64,000 bases of DNA, taken from Artemisia argyi (taxonomy: Eukaryota > Streptophyta > Magnoliopsida > Asterales > Asteraceae). Under the pieces are notes generated by a model. The model saw only the letters and a program-made list of their open reading frames with translations, ran no database searches and was not told the origin of the DNA. The translations under genes were made by a program, and so were the position numbers. The stretch lies in NCBI GenBank assembly GCA_030686995.1, contig CM060706.1, forward strand, positions 141,321,505-141,385,504. Direction: 5' to 3'. Of the stretch, positions 45,829 to 58,337 are shown in pieces; within the stretch, counting starts at the first letter, position 1; each line of letters opens with the position of its first letter.

Positions 45829-48800
45829 TTGGTGTGTGCTTATTCACACACCTTTTTCTGGCCAAATTAAGATCAAAACATACACAAACTAACCATAATT
45901 GCCAAAGATATTGTGTTTTTGTGTTCGTGATCATGCAGGAACAGATATTTCAGAAATTGGCATAAATCAGGCAAAAATGGACAAAAAACGAGCACGAATT
46001 TGGAAAACGTGTCAAAAGCCGAAGCCGAGGAAGCAAATTACCACTTTTTGAGCTCAGATTGTCAAAACACACCCTGGGGAATCACAAAATTCCAGAAATA
46101 TTCCTTGGAACAAAAGTTTGCAAAATTGGCAGAAATGGTCCCTCAAGTTTGAAAATTGACAGAAATGGCCCCTGAGCATTGGATTTGGTTGAAAAGTCAA
46201 CAAAGTTCCTTAGGAATTCACAAATTTTCATTATTGATCCCTTGGTGAAAGTTTGAATAAATTACAAGTTTGATCCTTGAACTTTCAAGATTTGGCAGTT
46301 TTAGTCCCTAAATGTTTAATTATGAGAAATTATCATTCATGGTCCTTATACTATTGAGACTTGGCAAGTTACACCCTTGAAATAACTTTGGGAAAGTCAC
46401 AACTTCAGTCCCTCAAAATTCTACAACCAAACAGATCCTTATTAGTCATAAAAACCCAAGTCCAAATCCAACACAAACATGAACCCACAACCTGATCCAC
46501 TCCACCCCTTCTAAGTCCAATCCACCCAAAGCCCATTTCCCTTTTTAATTGTAAAAACCACATGGTCAATGCAGTCAAACCCAACCCCCTTTCCCTCATT
46601 CCTCCCCAACTTGACCCTGCACACCCTGTCACTTCCACCTCCCCCCACCATCACCATCACATCCCACCGCCCAACATACCTTGCAACTACAAAACAACAA
46701 CAATTAATGCACACCCCCTCTTGCAAGATATACATGTCCCAATTGCTAATCCCTTTTTGGCACCAAAATCATCCAAGAGCCAAGATTAAAATTCACTCAT
46801 CCAACGGCTCAGAAGAGAAGTGGGAAAGAACCAGAGGACCTTTTTGAGGGTTATAAATAGAAAAAGAAGGAAAGAAGCTAAGCAGCCAACTAGTTTAGTT
46901 TTTATCAATTTTTAGGTTAAGTCAAATTATTGTAACTTTCATTTCCAGTAAAACCTTAGCTTGTAACTTGTTTCTTTTAAATTAATATAAGTTCTCAGTT
47001 CTTAATTTCAAGTTATTACAACATTTTCAGTTTTATTTTAGAATTCAAGCTTTTTAGCAAAAATATGGTTTAAGATTTTTAGTTGTCATAAGTGTTTCAC
47101 AAGCTCACTTAAGCTCTCAAATATATAAGGAAACAATAAAAAGAAAATAAAATCAAAGAAACAAATCATAACAGGGTACCTAAACATTGACAGGATGGCT
47201 TTTGGAAGTTGCTAGTATTGGAATAGCAAGAAGGACTTTTACTTAGCTTATCTCTGATAAGATAGGAGCTTGTAGAGCAGCTCCTCGAGCTATTTAGACC
47301 TTGTTTTGAGCAAAGGTCCATTGTAAGATCCAATTTTTAATTTCTAGTTAATTTATTTTAATTTAGCGAATTTACTGTAGCATTGCTTATCCTTGCTTAT
47401 CTCTGTGCTTATTTAGTGCCATCTAGTCATAATATTGCTTATTTAGTAGTATTAGTTTATTAAAATCCATTGTCCTCAAAATCTTAGTTTAACTGTCATT
47501 ATAGCCTTTTATAGCATCTTAAGTATTTGAGGTTTAAACTTATGTCTCTGTGCTTGTTTTAACTTATTATAGCATAATAAGTCATTAGAAACCTGTTTCA
47601 TAATATTAAATACTCATTTGTTTCAAAAAGTAAAACTTAGTGAAACTAGTCATTTTCCATTTAACTCAAGTTCACTGCATAACCTTTGGTAAGGTTGGTT
47701 TTTGGTTTAAAATCAGTTCTCATAGCTTATTTATCAGTCCTAGATAAGTGGTTAAGTTTGTCTCATCATTTCACTTTGAAAAACCAAAAATCAAGTTTCA
47801 TATCAGGTTGCTTGGATTTGTTGTCATATCTGTGTTCCAGGGTGTTTGTGATAGTGTTGTTAGTCATTTCATGTTTAAGTAGGTTGTATTAGGTTAGTGA
47901 AAGCATAAAAACCAGGTCTTGTTTGAGCAAAAGTCAAAATAGCCTTTGATCTAACCTCATTTGATCACTGTTAGGATTTCAAGTTCAAGCAATCATCAAA
48001 TCAGTTCATAAGTTGTTAGTATAGCTAAATTCATCTCCTTGTAGCTTAAAACCACTTATTCAGTCACTAGGACTCAATCAAATCTCACATTAGTCAACGT
48101 AGAATCATAATATAAAAAGTTAAAAGTGCAACTCTTTCAGAAATAAAATTTTTGCAAGAATTTTCATGGTCTCATTTTTTCACAGTTAGCCTTTGAGCTT
48201 TTTGGAAGTTAAAATTTGGTAGCTAAGCTTATTGAACCATATTTTGTTTTAATTTTAGAAAATTTTCTAGTAGCTTATTAGTGTGCTTATTTGGACCTGC
48301 AGGGCAAGCTTATGCCCTGCACCAGGGTAGTGATCCCATAGACCTAGTTTCATAAGCCCATCTAAGGCTTATCTGTGAGCTATAGCTTGTAACCCTTGGC
48401 TTTTTGAGAAGCTCAATAAGCCATCTTTTCATTCCAGTGCTTATTTTGGGTTTAGAACCCTTTGCCCATAGCTTATTTGTGACCTAAAGACTCCCTAACC
48501 ATTCCTGCTGATCCATCAGCAGGAACCATAAGCCAACTTCACAAGCCCCTCCTTGGCTTATTAGTGGACCCTAGGGTCTGCTTATTGGCTTTTTGGAAAG
48601 CCCTCCTAGCCAGCTTTTTGGATCAAGTTTTATTTTGGACCCTTGAACAAACCTATGGGCCCCACATAGGGCTGCAATTAGCTTTATTTGGCCTATTTGG
48701 TCTGTGTGGTTTTGGATTTGCTTATTTTGCCTTATCTCCTTATTCAGTGTGCTTTTTCAGTTGTTCTAGCTTATTTAGTGTGCATCTCAGTTGGTTATAG

Positions 48801-49793
48801 CTTATTTTCTCTGTGGTAGCTTGTTTGTAGCTTATTTCACTTAAAATCAATAAAAAATCCTTAATAAGCTATCTGTTAAGCTCATAAGCCTGCATAGTGC
48901 TTATTTCTGATTTTTAAAAAAGTTGGTTTCACAAAAATAGCTTAATATCAGTTGTTTATTAGTTTGGTAAAAAGAAAAACAAGAAAAACCAAAAATAAAA
49001 TAAGTGATAGCTTCTATTTAAGTCATTTGGCTTATTTTTTGCTTTTTCAAAAATCATTTTCCAATTTTATATTTTTCTTAATTTCCTGTCATATTAAAAT
49101 AGTTGTGTAAAAATTTTCATAATTTTCTGAGTAGATTTAGTATTTATAATAATTAATTTTAGTTTATTTAGTTTTAATTGAAAAATCAAAAATAAATTTC
49201 CTTTCTGCTTATTTATAAGCAATAGTATCTTTTTATATTTTTCATAGGTTTTATAAATCATAAAGTATTTTTAGGAAAATTTTCATAATGTTTACTGTTC
49301 ATTTAGTATTTTTCATAATTAAATTAGTTTAAATAGGATTTAATTAATAATTAAGTAATTGATATTTAAAATAGCTTATTTATAATTTTTATAAACTTTT
49401 TATAATTTTTTAGGATTCCTGTAATGGTTAATTAGTTTTATAAAAATTTCCATAATTTTCTAAGTCATTTTAGTATTTTTCTTAATTTAAATTAGTTTTA
49501 ATTAATTATTAAATAGTTTTTAATTAATACTAAATAATTAAATAATCAAAAAAATAATCTTCTTTTTTATAAATTTTTCTTTTAATATTAAGTTTGTAAA
49601 AAAGTCATTTTCACCCCCTCTAGTTTATTTTTGCTTAAATCTCTCCTATTTCTCTGTACGCAAATACGTTTAATTTACGTTTTAGGTTTAATTTCGTATC
49701 TGATATTCCTGTGATTGTTAATATTTTTATTTAGCTTAATCCCAATCATTTCCAGTAGTGCAATCAAATCCAAGTCATTATCTGGTTACTATC
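45829..49793 (+). other. Unresolved LTR-like repeat in the kinesin intron
   Basis: Not coding. It has retroelement-LTR traits: repeated phrases of GTCCCTCAA and GTCCCTAAA type (46130-46420), a TATAAATA box at 46852-46859 and a pyrimidine-rich stretch. A following 2-kb region (47340-49400) has the word AGCTTATT or TGCTTATT recurring more than 20 times. The same unit resumes after the Copia insertion at 58343. Its outer ends are not defined; a solo LTR of a large Gypsy element is my best guess. Confidence 0.45.
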
Positions 49794-50240
49794 TGTTAAA
49801 GATCGTTTAAGCCCTATCTAGGATAATAATAACAATGATTGATTGCACAGCGGAATAATAATAAAGAACAATCAAAGTTTCAGCAAGGTTTTTCTATAAG
49901 AACAATGATCCTCTATGGATCTATATCACACACACTAAAGGTGTTTTTCCTCTGGAGTTTTTATTCAAGAAGCGTACTAATAAAAATGACTATCAGTTCC
50001 TTTTATACACAAGGAACCCTAATACAATAATAAATAAAAATATCAATGCATATCACTACCTAAAATATCTCATGCCTATCCTAACAAACTAATAAATAAC
50101 ATGGAATAACTATATCCGTAGAAACATAATATGCTGAATCTCTACTTCAGCAGATTCACTTCTTCAGCAGAATCAGTCTCTTCAGTAGAATCAATCAGCA
50201 GATTCTTCAGCAGAATTCTCTCTTAGCAGAATTCCCAACA
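49794..50240 (-). repeat. Copia LTR a (3' LTR of the minus element)
   Basis: Minus-strand start TGTTGGGAATTCTGC, end TTAACA. A set of TTCTGCTGAAGA-like direct repeats lies in U3 and TATAAAA near the 5' third. It differs from LTRs b and c at four sites where b and c agree. Confidence 0.9.
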
Positions 50241-51067
50241 ATCCTCCCCTAATCTTGATGTTGACTGTGTTAACTTCAAGATTCCTGGATAAATCTTTGA
50301 ACATATGAAGCTTGAGGATTGTAACATAATAAGTATGCAGCAGAATATGAGAACTAGCAGCAACTTCTATAGCAGCAACTAGAAACCATCTTTGAAGAAC
50401 AAGGTACCATAAGCAACTCCTAAGTATGAGCAGCAACAAATGACCAATTGTACATCAAAACAAATTATTTTCATACTATTCTCATCACTTCCAGGTGTGT
50501 TAACTCCTGTGAGAGGTGAATCATAGAAAATAATGGATTTGATGTCTCTTTACCAATAGCCATCACTACTGGAGTAGCCAAGTGTTCTAAGGTACACTGA
50601 TAACCACATGATTTTTAGCAAATCATCAGCTATAAACGGATTTGAGATGTCTTTACCTATAGCCGTTTGCTCAGGACTAGCCAATTATTTTGATGAAAAT
50701 CATCTTGGTTAACTGATTACCAAATATGGTTTTCCACTGCCTTTACCACAAGCCATATACATGTGGGCTAGCCAATTATTCAGAATCCATAAAGGAAAAA
50801 TCCATGGTCAATTGACAACCATTTCAACTACTCAGCAACAAAGCATGGGTGAGTTGAAAAACCCTATGGTTTTGAGCAAACCATTACAGCTATCAACAGA
50901 TTTGATGTGTCTTTACCAAAGCTGTACCCTTTGGACTAGCCAACTTGATGATGGAATACTCAACATCAGGTAAGTTGATAACCAAACCTGCATCCAAATA
51001 CTATACAACAAAATGTTAGTTTTTATTTTATTTTATTTATTTATTTATTTATTTTTTTAACTAAAAT

Positions 51068-51070
51068 AAT

Positions 51071-51107
<37 letters not shown>
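51068..51107. repeat. Poly(T) tract, about 40 bp
   Basis: Near-pure T run in the Copia 3' tail. The equivalent A run in the right arm (about 55829-55850) is roughly half as long. Confidence 0.85.
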
Positions 51108-51108
<1 letters not shown>

Positions 51109-51295
51109 TTTTTTTTTAGAAATACAAAATATGTAAAATATACCATCTAGCATCAGTATAAACCAAAGAAAAATGTAGTGCCAGCAGAAGCACTAAGCCT
51201 CCCCTTAGGCTTATGAGGATCCAACAGCTGCAAAAATGGTTAGAATACAAAGAATACAACAATAAGCCTCCCCTTAGGCTTATGCCTCCCCTCAA

Positions 51296-53086
51296 TCAGT
51301 GCACCTGACAAGAATTATTGTTCTTGGGTACCCAGAATGAACTTTTCCTTTTATTTGTCCAAGAACAACCTGTTGAGGGCTTAACACTATTATCCCATCT
51401 TTTCCCCCACCCCATATTCATTGGGTCAAAATAACTAGGCCAAAAACTATTCTGAAAGTAAGTGCTAGTAGGTTTATAATATGGTCTAGCAACATGTGTT
51501 TTCCAACCGGCTGGAAAAGGTCTACCAGCAGAAACTGGCTTACCAGCAGGAACTGACTTAGCAGCAGGATTGGGTATGCTGGTTTTTACATGTGCTTGTG
51601 GAACATATGGGGGAATAGCACTAACATTGGTCCACATTGGTCTAGGTCTCTTTTGGTCAGCACACACACCCATTCTCTTCTCATGAAAATCACAATCTTT
51701 TATGAGATGAGACTTACTACCACACACAAAACAAGTTTTCTTCTTAACATTACTTGCCTTTTTATTAAAACATCCATTCTTATTACAAGAAGTCCTAGAT
51801 TTGTATGTATTCTTATCAGATTTATTCCAAGTGAAACTAGGTAAATCTTGAACAACAATGGGTTCATGTTTGGGTGCCCTAACTGTGGATTCAATCTCAG
51901 CTTTACTCTTAGATGTAGAAACACTAGAAGTAGAAACAAAGGAGGTAGACTCAGTAGAATTGGACTCTGAGCTTTTGACATTATAAGCACTTGGGGAAAG
52001 GACATTGACCTTTGAAGACTTGTCACTTGAATCAGTGTCTGGTAAGTCAGTAGACTTTTTGCCATATAAATGGTGAGATCCATCAAAGTCAACAGAGACG
52101 GAAAGGTCAGTGGGCATATGTTCCCCTCTAATAGGTCCAGGTACAGCATTCATTCCCCCTTCCTTAACAAATTTTACAGGTGTTTGAAATGCTAAGGCTG
52201 GTTCAGGGTCAAAAACACTAGACATATCAGGATAAGTTAATTCTTCAGGATCGATATATTTCTCATATCCTAATGCTTTTCTAGACCTAACAGATTGGCG
52301 ACCATCAATCAATTTATTTAAATTAGATGCTCCTTCCTGCCATTTCATACGACCAGCCACTTCTTTATCTACCTTCACTTGTAATTCTTGTTTTTCTTTT
52401 TCTACATCAGATTATTCTTTTTCAGTTCTCCTTAAATCTATCTTAGCACATTCTAAATTACTTTCTAAAACTCTTATCTTTTCATCATATTTAAGTTGAT
52501 TCTTTTGAAACCAGACCTTTTGTTTTTCTAAAGTTTTTAAAGCCTTTTTATAGGCCTCAACTTCTATATAACACTCATTGTACTTAGGTTTCAAATTATC
52601 ATATTCCTCCTTAAGTTCATTATACTTTACACTACAACCAAACACACAATTGTGTACCTGAGAAGGGAGTCCCATCAATGCAAATTCTTCAGTCAGGGAT
52701 ATAGTGCAAGCTTCCTTTCTCATCTTCTTGGATTCAGCCTGTCCACCATACCTTGCTTTGATTGCATTCCATATATCACTTGCCTCATCCATATAATGAA
52801 AATCTGCTACATGATCAGCAGGAATAGATTTAAGCAAGGTAGTTCTTGCCTTTGATTCCCTTTGTACAGCAATGTGTTCATCAGCAGTCGTTGGAGGAAG
52901 AATAATGACATTTCCATCTTGATCTCTTTTATGCCTTTTCAAGCTGTTGCCATTTTGAATCACCTTCCAGATATTCATATCATTTTTCATGATCCATTGT
53001 TCCATTTTCTTAGCCCAGACCTCATACGCATCATTCATCAAATAAGGAAAAATTGCACAATCCCTTTCATTATCAAATTCTGCCAT
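51296..53086 (-). pseudogene. Copia gag, left arm
   Basis: Start ATG 53086 (MAEFDNERDC); the frame runs to TAA at 52412, resumes in frame and ends at 51296. N-terminal UBN2/DUF4219-like gag: AYEVWAKKMEQWIMKNDM, TADEHIAVQRESKARTTLL, DIWNAIKARYGGQAESKK. A coiled coil follows (YNELKEEYDNLKPKYNE and beyond), then a Ser-rich linker, the CCHC knuckle CFVCGSKSHLIKDC near 51700 and a Pro/Ala-rich tail ending NNNSCQVH. The sequence jumps from ESKKMRK into the coiled-coil part, suggesting loss of the central gag block. The TAA is present in both arms, so it predates the duplication. The style matches Asteraceae Copia elements as I recall them. Confidence 0.85.
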
Positions 53087-53398
53087 TTTACTAATTAGCA
53101 GCAAAAACAAGTGAAATCAGCAGGAACGAAATACCGAATCAGTGGGAACCAAACCAATAGCAATTGATCGTACAGCAGCAACAAAAGCTTATCAGCAGAA
53201 ACAAAAATAATATACTGATCGACCCCACAACTTCATATAACACCACAACAAATCACTAGCAAGATTAGAATACCACTTACAAGGTCATGTTTAACCAATC
53301 AACAGTAGCAACAATATTGACCAATTAAAAATTTAGTGATCAGCAGCAACCAATCAAATGATAACTTTACCCAAACCGTGCAGTAGATGACCAATGTT

Positions 53399-53548
53399 CT
53401 GCCATTTTACTAAGATACAATAATTTATTCTATTCGATTGTGGGATACTGGGATTTATTTAATCGAAAGTGAGGTTGGTGCTATTTGCTTTATTGATTGA
53501 AGGTTATTGGTCAGTGATTGGTCTCACGTGGGTTTGAAAAAGACTCAC
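53399..53548 (+). other. 150-bp spacer of the palindrome
   Basis: Begins with about 14 bases (CTGCCATTTTACTA) that are the reverse complement of the gag start. Leader sequence in plus orientation follows; 53411-53536 is the reverse complement of 57111-57236. It is a composite junction. Confidence 0.85.
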
Positions 53549-53860
53549 AACATTGGTCATCTACTGCACGGTTTGGGTAAAGTTATCATTTGATTGGTTG
53601 CTGCTGATCACTAAATTTTTAATTGGTCAATATTGTTGCTACTGTTGATTGGTTAAACATGACCTTGTAAGTGGTATTCTAATCTTGCTAGTGATTTGTT
53701 GTGGTGTTATATGAAGTTGTGGGGTCGATCAGTATATTATTTTTGTTTCTGCTGATAAGCTTTTGTTGCTGCTGTACGATCAATTGCTATTGGTTTGGTT
53801 CCCACTGATTCGGTATTTCGTTCCTGCTGATTTCACTTGTTTTTGCTGCTAATTAGTAAA

Positions 53861-55651
53861 ATGGCAGAATTTGATAATGAAAGGGATTGTGCAATTTTTC
53901 CTTATTTGATGAATGATGCGTATGAGGTCTGGGCTAAGAAAATGGAACAATGGATCATGAAAAATGATATGAATATCTGGAAGGTGATTCAAAATGGCAA
54001 CAGCTTGAAAAGGCATAAAAGAGATCAAGATGGAAATGTCATTATTCTTCCTCCAACGACTGCTGATGAACACATTGCTGTACAAAGGGAATCAAAGGCA
54101 AGAACTACCTTGCTTAAATCTATTCCTGCTGATCATGTAGCAGATTTTCATTATATGGATGAGGCAAGTGATATATGGAATGCAATCAAAGCAAGGTATG
54201 GTGGACAGGCTGAATCCAAGAAGATGAGAAAGGAAGCTTGCACTATATCCCTGACTGAAGAATTTGCATTGATGGGACTCCCTTCTCAGGTACACAATTG
54301 TGTGTTTGGTTGTAGTGTAAAGTATAATGAACTTAAGGAGGAATATGATAATTTGAAACCTAAGTACAATGAGTGTTATATAGAAGTTGAGGCCTATAAA
54401 AAGGCTTTAAAAACTTTAGAAAAACAAAAGGTCTGGTTTCAAAAGAATCAACTTAAATATGATGAAAAGATAAGAGTTTTAGAAAGTAATTTAGAATGTG
54501 CTAAGATAGATTTAAGGAGAACTGAAAAAGAATAATCTGATGTAGAAAAAGAAAAACAAGAATTACAAGTGAAGTTAGATAAAGAAGTGGCTGGTCGTAT
54601 GAAATGGCAGGAAGGAGCATCTAATTTAAATAAATTGATTGATGGTCGCCAATCTGTTAGGTCTAGAAAAGCATTAGGATATGAGAAATATATCGATCCT
54701 GAAGAATTAACTTATCCTGATATGTCTAGTGTTTTTGACCCTGAACCAGCCTTAGCATTTCAAACACCTGTAAAATTTGTTAAGGAAGGGGGAATGAATG
54801 CTGTACCTGGACCTATTAGAGGGGAACATATGCCCACTGACCTTTCCGTCTCTGTTGACTTTGATGGATCTCACCATTTATATGGCAAAAAGTCTACTGA
54901 CTTACCAGACACTGATTCAAGTGACAAGTCTTCAAAGGTCAATGTCCTTTCCCCAAGTGCTTATAATGTCAAAAGCTCAGAGTCCAATTCTACTGAGTCT
55001 ACCTCCTTTGTTTCTACTTCTAGTGTTTCTACATCTAAGAGTAAAGCTGAAATTGAATCCACAGTTAGGGCACTCAAACATGAACCCATTGTTGTTCAAG
55101 ATTTACCTAGTTTCACTTGGAATAAATCTGATAAGAATACATACAAATCTAGGACTTCTTGTAATAAGAATGGATGTTTTAATAAAAAGGGAAGTAATGT
55201 TAAGAAGAAAACTTGTTTTGTGTGTGGTAGTAAGTCTCATCTCATAAAAGATTGTGATTTTCATGAGAAGAGAATGGGTGTGTGTGCTGACCAAAAGAGA
55301 CCTAGACCAATGTGGACCAATGTTAGTGCTATTCCCCCATATGTTCCACAAGCACATGTAAAAACCAGCATACCCAATCCTGCTGCTAAGTCAGTTCCTG
55401 CTGGTAAGCCAGTTTCTGCTGGTAGACCTTTTCCAGTCGGTTGGAAAAGACATGTTGCTAGACCATATTATAAACCTACTAGCACTTACTTTCAGAATAG
55501 TTTTTGGCCTAGTTATTTTGACCCAATGAATATGGGGTGGGGGAAAAGATAGGATAATAGTGTTAAGCCCTCAACAGGTTGTTCTTGGACAAATAAAAGG
55601 AAAAGTTCATTCTGGGTACCCAAGAACAATAATTCTTGTCAGGTGCACTGA
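53861..55651 (+). pseudogene. Copia gag, right arm
   Basis: Nearly identical to the left-arm gag. It has the same TAA at 54533 and an additional TAG at 55550-55552 where the left arm has TGG (G-to-A). A handful of substitutions occur, for example P to L, A to G, A to V and T to R in the last third. The N-terminal 232-residue frame is identical between arms. Confidence 0.85.
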
Positions 55652-55862
55652 TTGAGGGGAGGCATAAGCCTAAGGGAAGGCTTATTGTTGTATTCTTTGT
55701 ATTCTAACCATTTTTGCAGCTGTTGGATCCTCATAAGCCTAAGGGGAGGCTTAGTGCTTCTGCTGGCACTACATTTTTCTTTGGTTTATACTGATGCTAG
55801 ATGGTATATTTTACATATTTTGTATTTCTAAAAAAAAAATAAAAAAAAAAATTATTATTTTA

Positions 55863-55893
<31 letters not shown>

Positions 55894-56680
55894 AAAATAA
55901 AACTAACATTTTGTTGTATAGTATTTGGATGCAGGTTTGGTTATCAACTTACCTGATGTTGAGTATTCCATCATCAAGTTGGCTAGTCCAAAGGGTACAA
56001 CTTTGGTAAAGACACATCAAATCTGTTGATAGCTGTAATGGTTTGCTCAAAACATAGGGTTTTTCAACTCACCCATGCTTTGTTGCTGAGTAGTTGAAAT
56101 GGTTGTCAATTGACCATGGATTTTTCCTTTATGGATTCTGAATAATTGGCTAGCCCACATGTATATGGCTTGTGGTAAAGGCAGTGGAAAACCATATTTG
56201 GTAATCAGTTAACCAAGATGATTTTCATCAAAATAATTGGCTAGTCCTGAGCAAACGGCTACAGGTAAAGACATCTCAAATCCGTTTATAGCTGATGATT
56301 TGCTAAAAATCATGTGGTTATCAGTGTACCTTAGAACACTTGGCTACTCCAGTAGTGATGGCTATTGGTAAAGAGACATCAAATCCATTATTTTCTATGA
56401 TTCACCTCTCACAGGAGTTAACACACCTGGAAGTGATGAGAATAGTATGAAAATAATTTGTTTTGATGTACAATTGGTCATTTGTTGCTGCTCATACTTA
56501 GGAGTTGCTTATGGTACCTTGTTCTTCAAAGATGGTTTCTAGTTGCTGCTATAGAAGTTGCTGCTAGTTCTCATATTCTGCTGCATACTTATTATGTTAC
56601 AATCCTCAAGCTTCATATGTTCAAAGATTTATCCAGGAATCTTGAAGTTAACACAGTCAACATCAAGATTAGGGGAGGAT

Positions 56681-57110
56681 TGTTGGGAATTCTGCTAAGA
56701 GAGAATTCTGCTGATTGATTCTGCTGAAGAGACGGATTCTGCTGAAGAAGTGAATCTGCTGAAGTAGAGATTCAGCATATTATGTTTCTACGGATATAGT
56801 TATTCCGTGTTATTTATTAGTTTGTTAGGATAGGCATGAGATATTTTAGGTAGTGATATGCATTGATATTTTTATTTATTATTGTATTAGGGTTCCTTGT
56901 GTATAAAAGGAACTGATAGTCATTTTTATTAGTACGCTTCTTGAATAAAAACTCCAGAGGAAAAACACCTTTAGTGTGTGTGATATAGATCCATAGAGGA
57001 TCATTGTTCTTATAGAAAAACCTTGTTGAAACTTTGATTGTTCTTTATTATTATTCCGCTGTGCAATCAATCATTGTTATTATTATCTTAGATAGGGCTT
57101 AAACGATCTT
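56681..57110 (+). repeat. Copia LTR b (truncated, 430 bp)
   Basis: Preceded by the polypurine tract AGATTAGGGGAGGAT. It lacks the final TAACA and one 12-bp repeat unit near its start. It shares all four informative variants with LTR c rather than LTR a. Confidence 0.9.
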
Positions 57111-57876
57111 CAAACCCACGTGAGACCAATCACTGACCAATAACCTTCAATCAATAAAGCAAATAGCACCAACCTCACTTTCGATTAAATAAATCCCAGT
57201 ATCCCACAATCGAATAGAATAAATTATTGTATCTTAGCCCCACCGATCAATAAACTTAATTCACCTATTCGACAGAAAACACAAAACAGCCGCAACTTTC
57301 ACCAAAAGATGAAAACGACAGCACCTTCACTTTCACACTTGCACAAAAAGATAACCCTTATAATTCCACCGTCCCATTATAATCGAGAATCAAACAATCC
57401 TTCATAAATGTACCAATCCCAATTTACTCTTAAATAAATAATGGGTTAAATAATATTACTTACTACCAAACAGCTATCATGCACCGATCAAAAACACAAT
57501 TTGGTACGAGGTTGTGATTCTTTATTAATTGTGAAAGCAACAAATCTTTCCCACTATCAAATTCGACCAATCAAAAACGCAGCAACAATGAGATAAATCA
57601 ATTAGGAGGTAGGATCGTGCTTAGTATCATAAAGTCAAAGACAAATTGATTAACTTTTGACTCACGAGTTAATTTTGTACGAGGTTAATTGAAGACCACA
57701 TATGACAAACAATTTAAGAATTATTAATTGTTTACCGTATACGAATTTTGTCGCCGCCAAACAGAATAATCGATTCCCTTTTTCTAAAACAACTTTCACC
57801 GACGACAAACTTTCTTCAAATCTGCTATACTGCAACAATTAAAACCTTGATGAACCCTAGATATCGAGAGCCACCC
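57111..57876 (-). other. Leader of the minus-oriented Copia element
   Basis: Untranslated leader between primer site and the break point at GTGGGTTTG. No ORF. The last 126 bp are duplicated, inverted, in the palindrome spacer. Confidence 0.8.
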
Positions 57877-57888
57877 GCTCTGATACCA
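57877..57888 (-). other. Primer binding site, tRNA-iMet
   Basis: Minus strand TGGTATCAGAGC, an exact match to the usual Copia initiator-Met site, two bases from LTR c. Confidence 0.92.
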
Positions 57889-57890
57889 AT

Positions 57891-58337
57891 TGTTAAAGAT
57901 CGTTTAAGCCCTATCTAGGATAATAATAACAATGATTGATTGCACAGCGGAATAATAATAAAGAACAATCAAAGTTTCAACAAGGTTTTTCTATAAGAAC
58001 AATGATCCTCTATGGATCTATATCACACACACTAAAGGTGTTTTTCCTCTGGAGTTTTTATTCAAGAAGCGTACTAATAAAAATGACTATCAGTTCCTTT
58101 TATACACAAGGAACCCTAATACAATAATAAATAAAAATATCAATGCATATCACTACCTAAAATATCTCATGCCTATCCTAACAAACTAATAAATAACACG
58201 GAATAACTATATCCGTAGAAACATAATATGCTGAATCTCTACTTCAGCAGATTCACTTCTTCAGCAGAATCCGTCTCTTCAGCAGAATCAATCAGCAGAT
58301 TCTTCAGCAGAATTCTCTCTTAGCAGAATTCCCAACA
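57891..58337 (-). repeat. Copia LTR c (5' LTR of the minus element)
   Basis: 447 bp, followed by the CTATC duplication at 58338-58342. About four differences from LTR a. Confidence 0.92.

Larger units (their letters stand above)
49798..53398. repeat. Left arm of the ~3.6-kb palindrome
   Basis: Reverse complement of 53549-57110, apart from a longer T run at about 51068-51107 (shorter A run opposite), a 12-bp LTR difference and scattered substitutions. Base x pairs with about 106947 minus x near the centre. Confidence 0.93.
53549..57110. repeat. Right arm of the ~3.6-kb palindrome
   Basis: Mirror of 49798-53398. It ends within LTR b at AAACGATCTT, five bases short of the LTR end, directly joined to leader sequence in the opposite orientation. 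Confidence 0.93.
49794..58337 (-). mobile_element. Gag-only Copia element containing an inverted second copy
   Basis: Outer LTRs at 49794-50240 and 57891-58337 (447 bp each, about four differences by eye) are flanked by a perfect duplication CTATC (49789-49793, 58338-58342), so this is one integration in minus orientation. The primer site is tRNA-iMet at 57877-57888. The polypurine tract AGATTAGGGGAGGAT adjoins the LTR at 50241-50255 (minus). Between leader and gag lies a second copy in plus orientation (53411-57110) with leader, gag, 3' tail and an LTR lacking its last five bases. The two gag-to-LTR halves form a palindrome about axis 53473.5. No protease, integrase, RT or RNase H exists in either copy. 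Confidence 0.92.

Noticed and set aside
46405..46847. Overlapping short ORFs on both strands rich in Pro/His or Gly/Val
   Set aside because: They reflect a C-rich composition patch in an LTR-like region. No splice or codon evidence.
53861..55651. Two near-identical long ORFs in divergent orientation as a duplicated host gene pair
   Set aside because: They lie between LTRs with a primer site, polypurine tract and target duplication, and the protein has Copia gag motifs with a CCHC knuckle.
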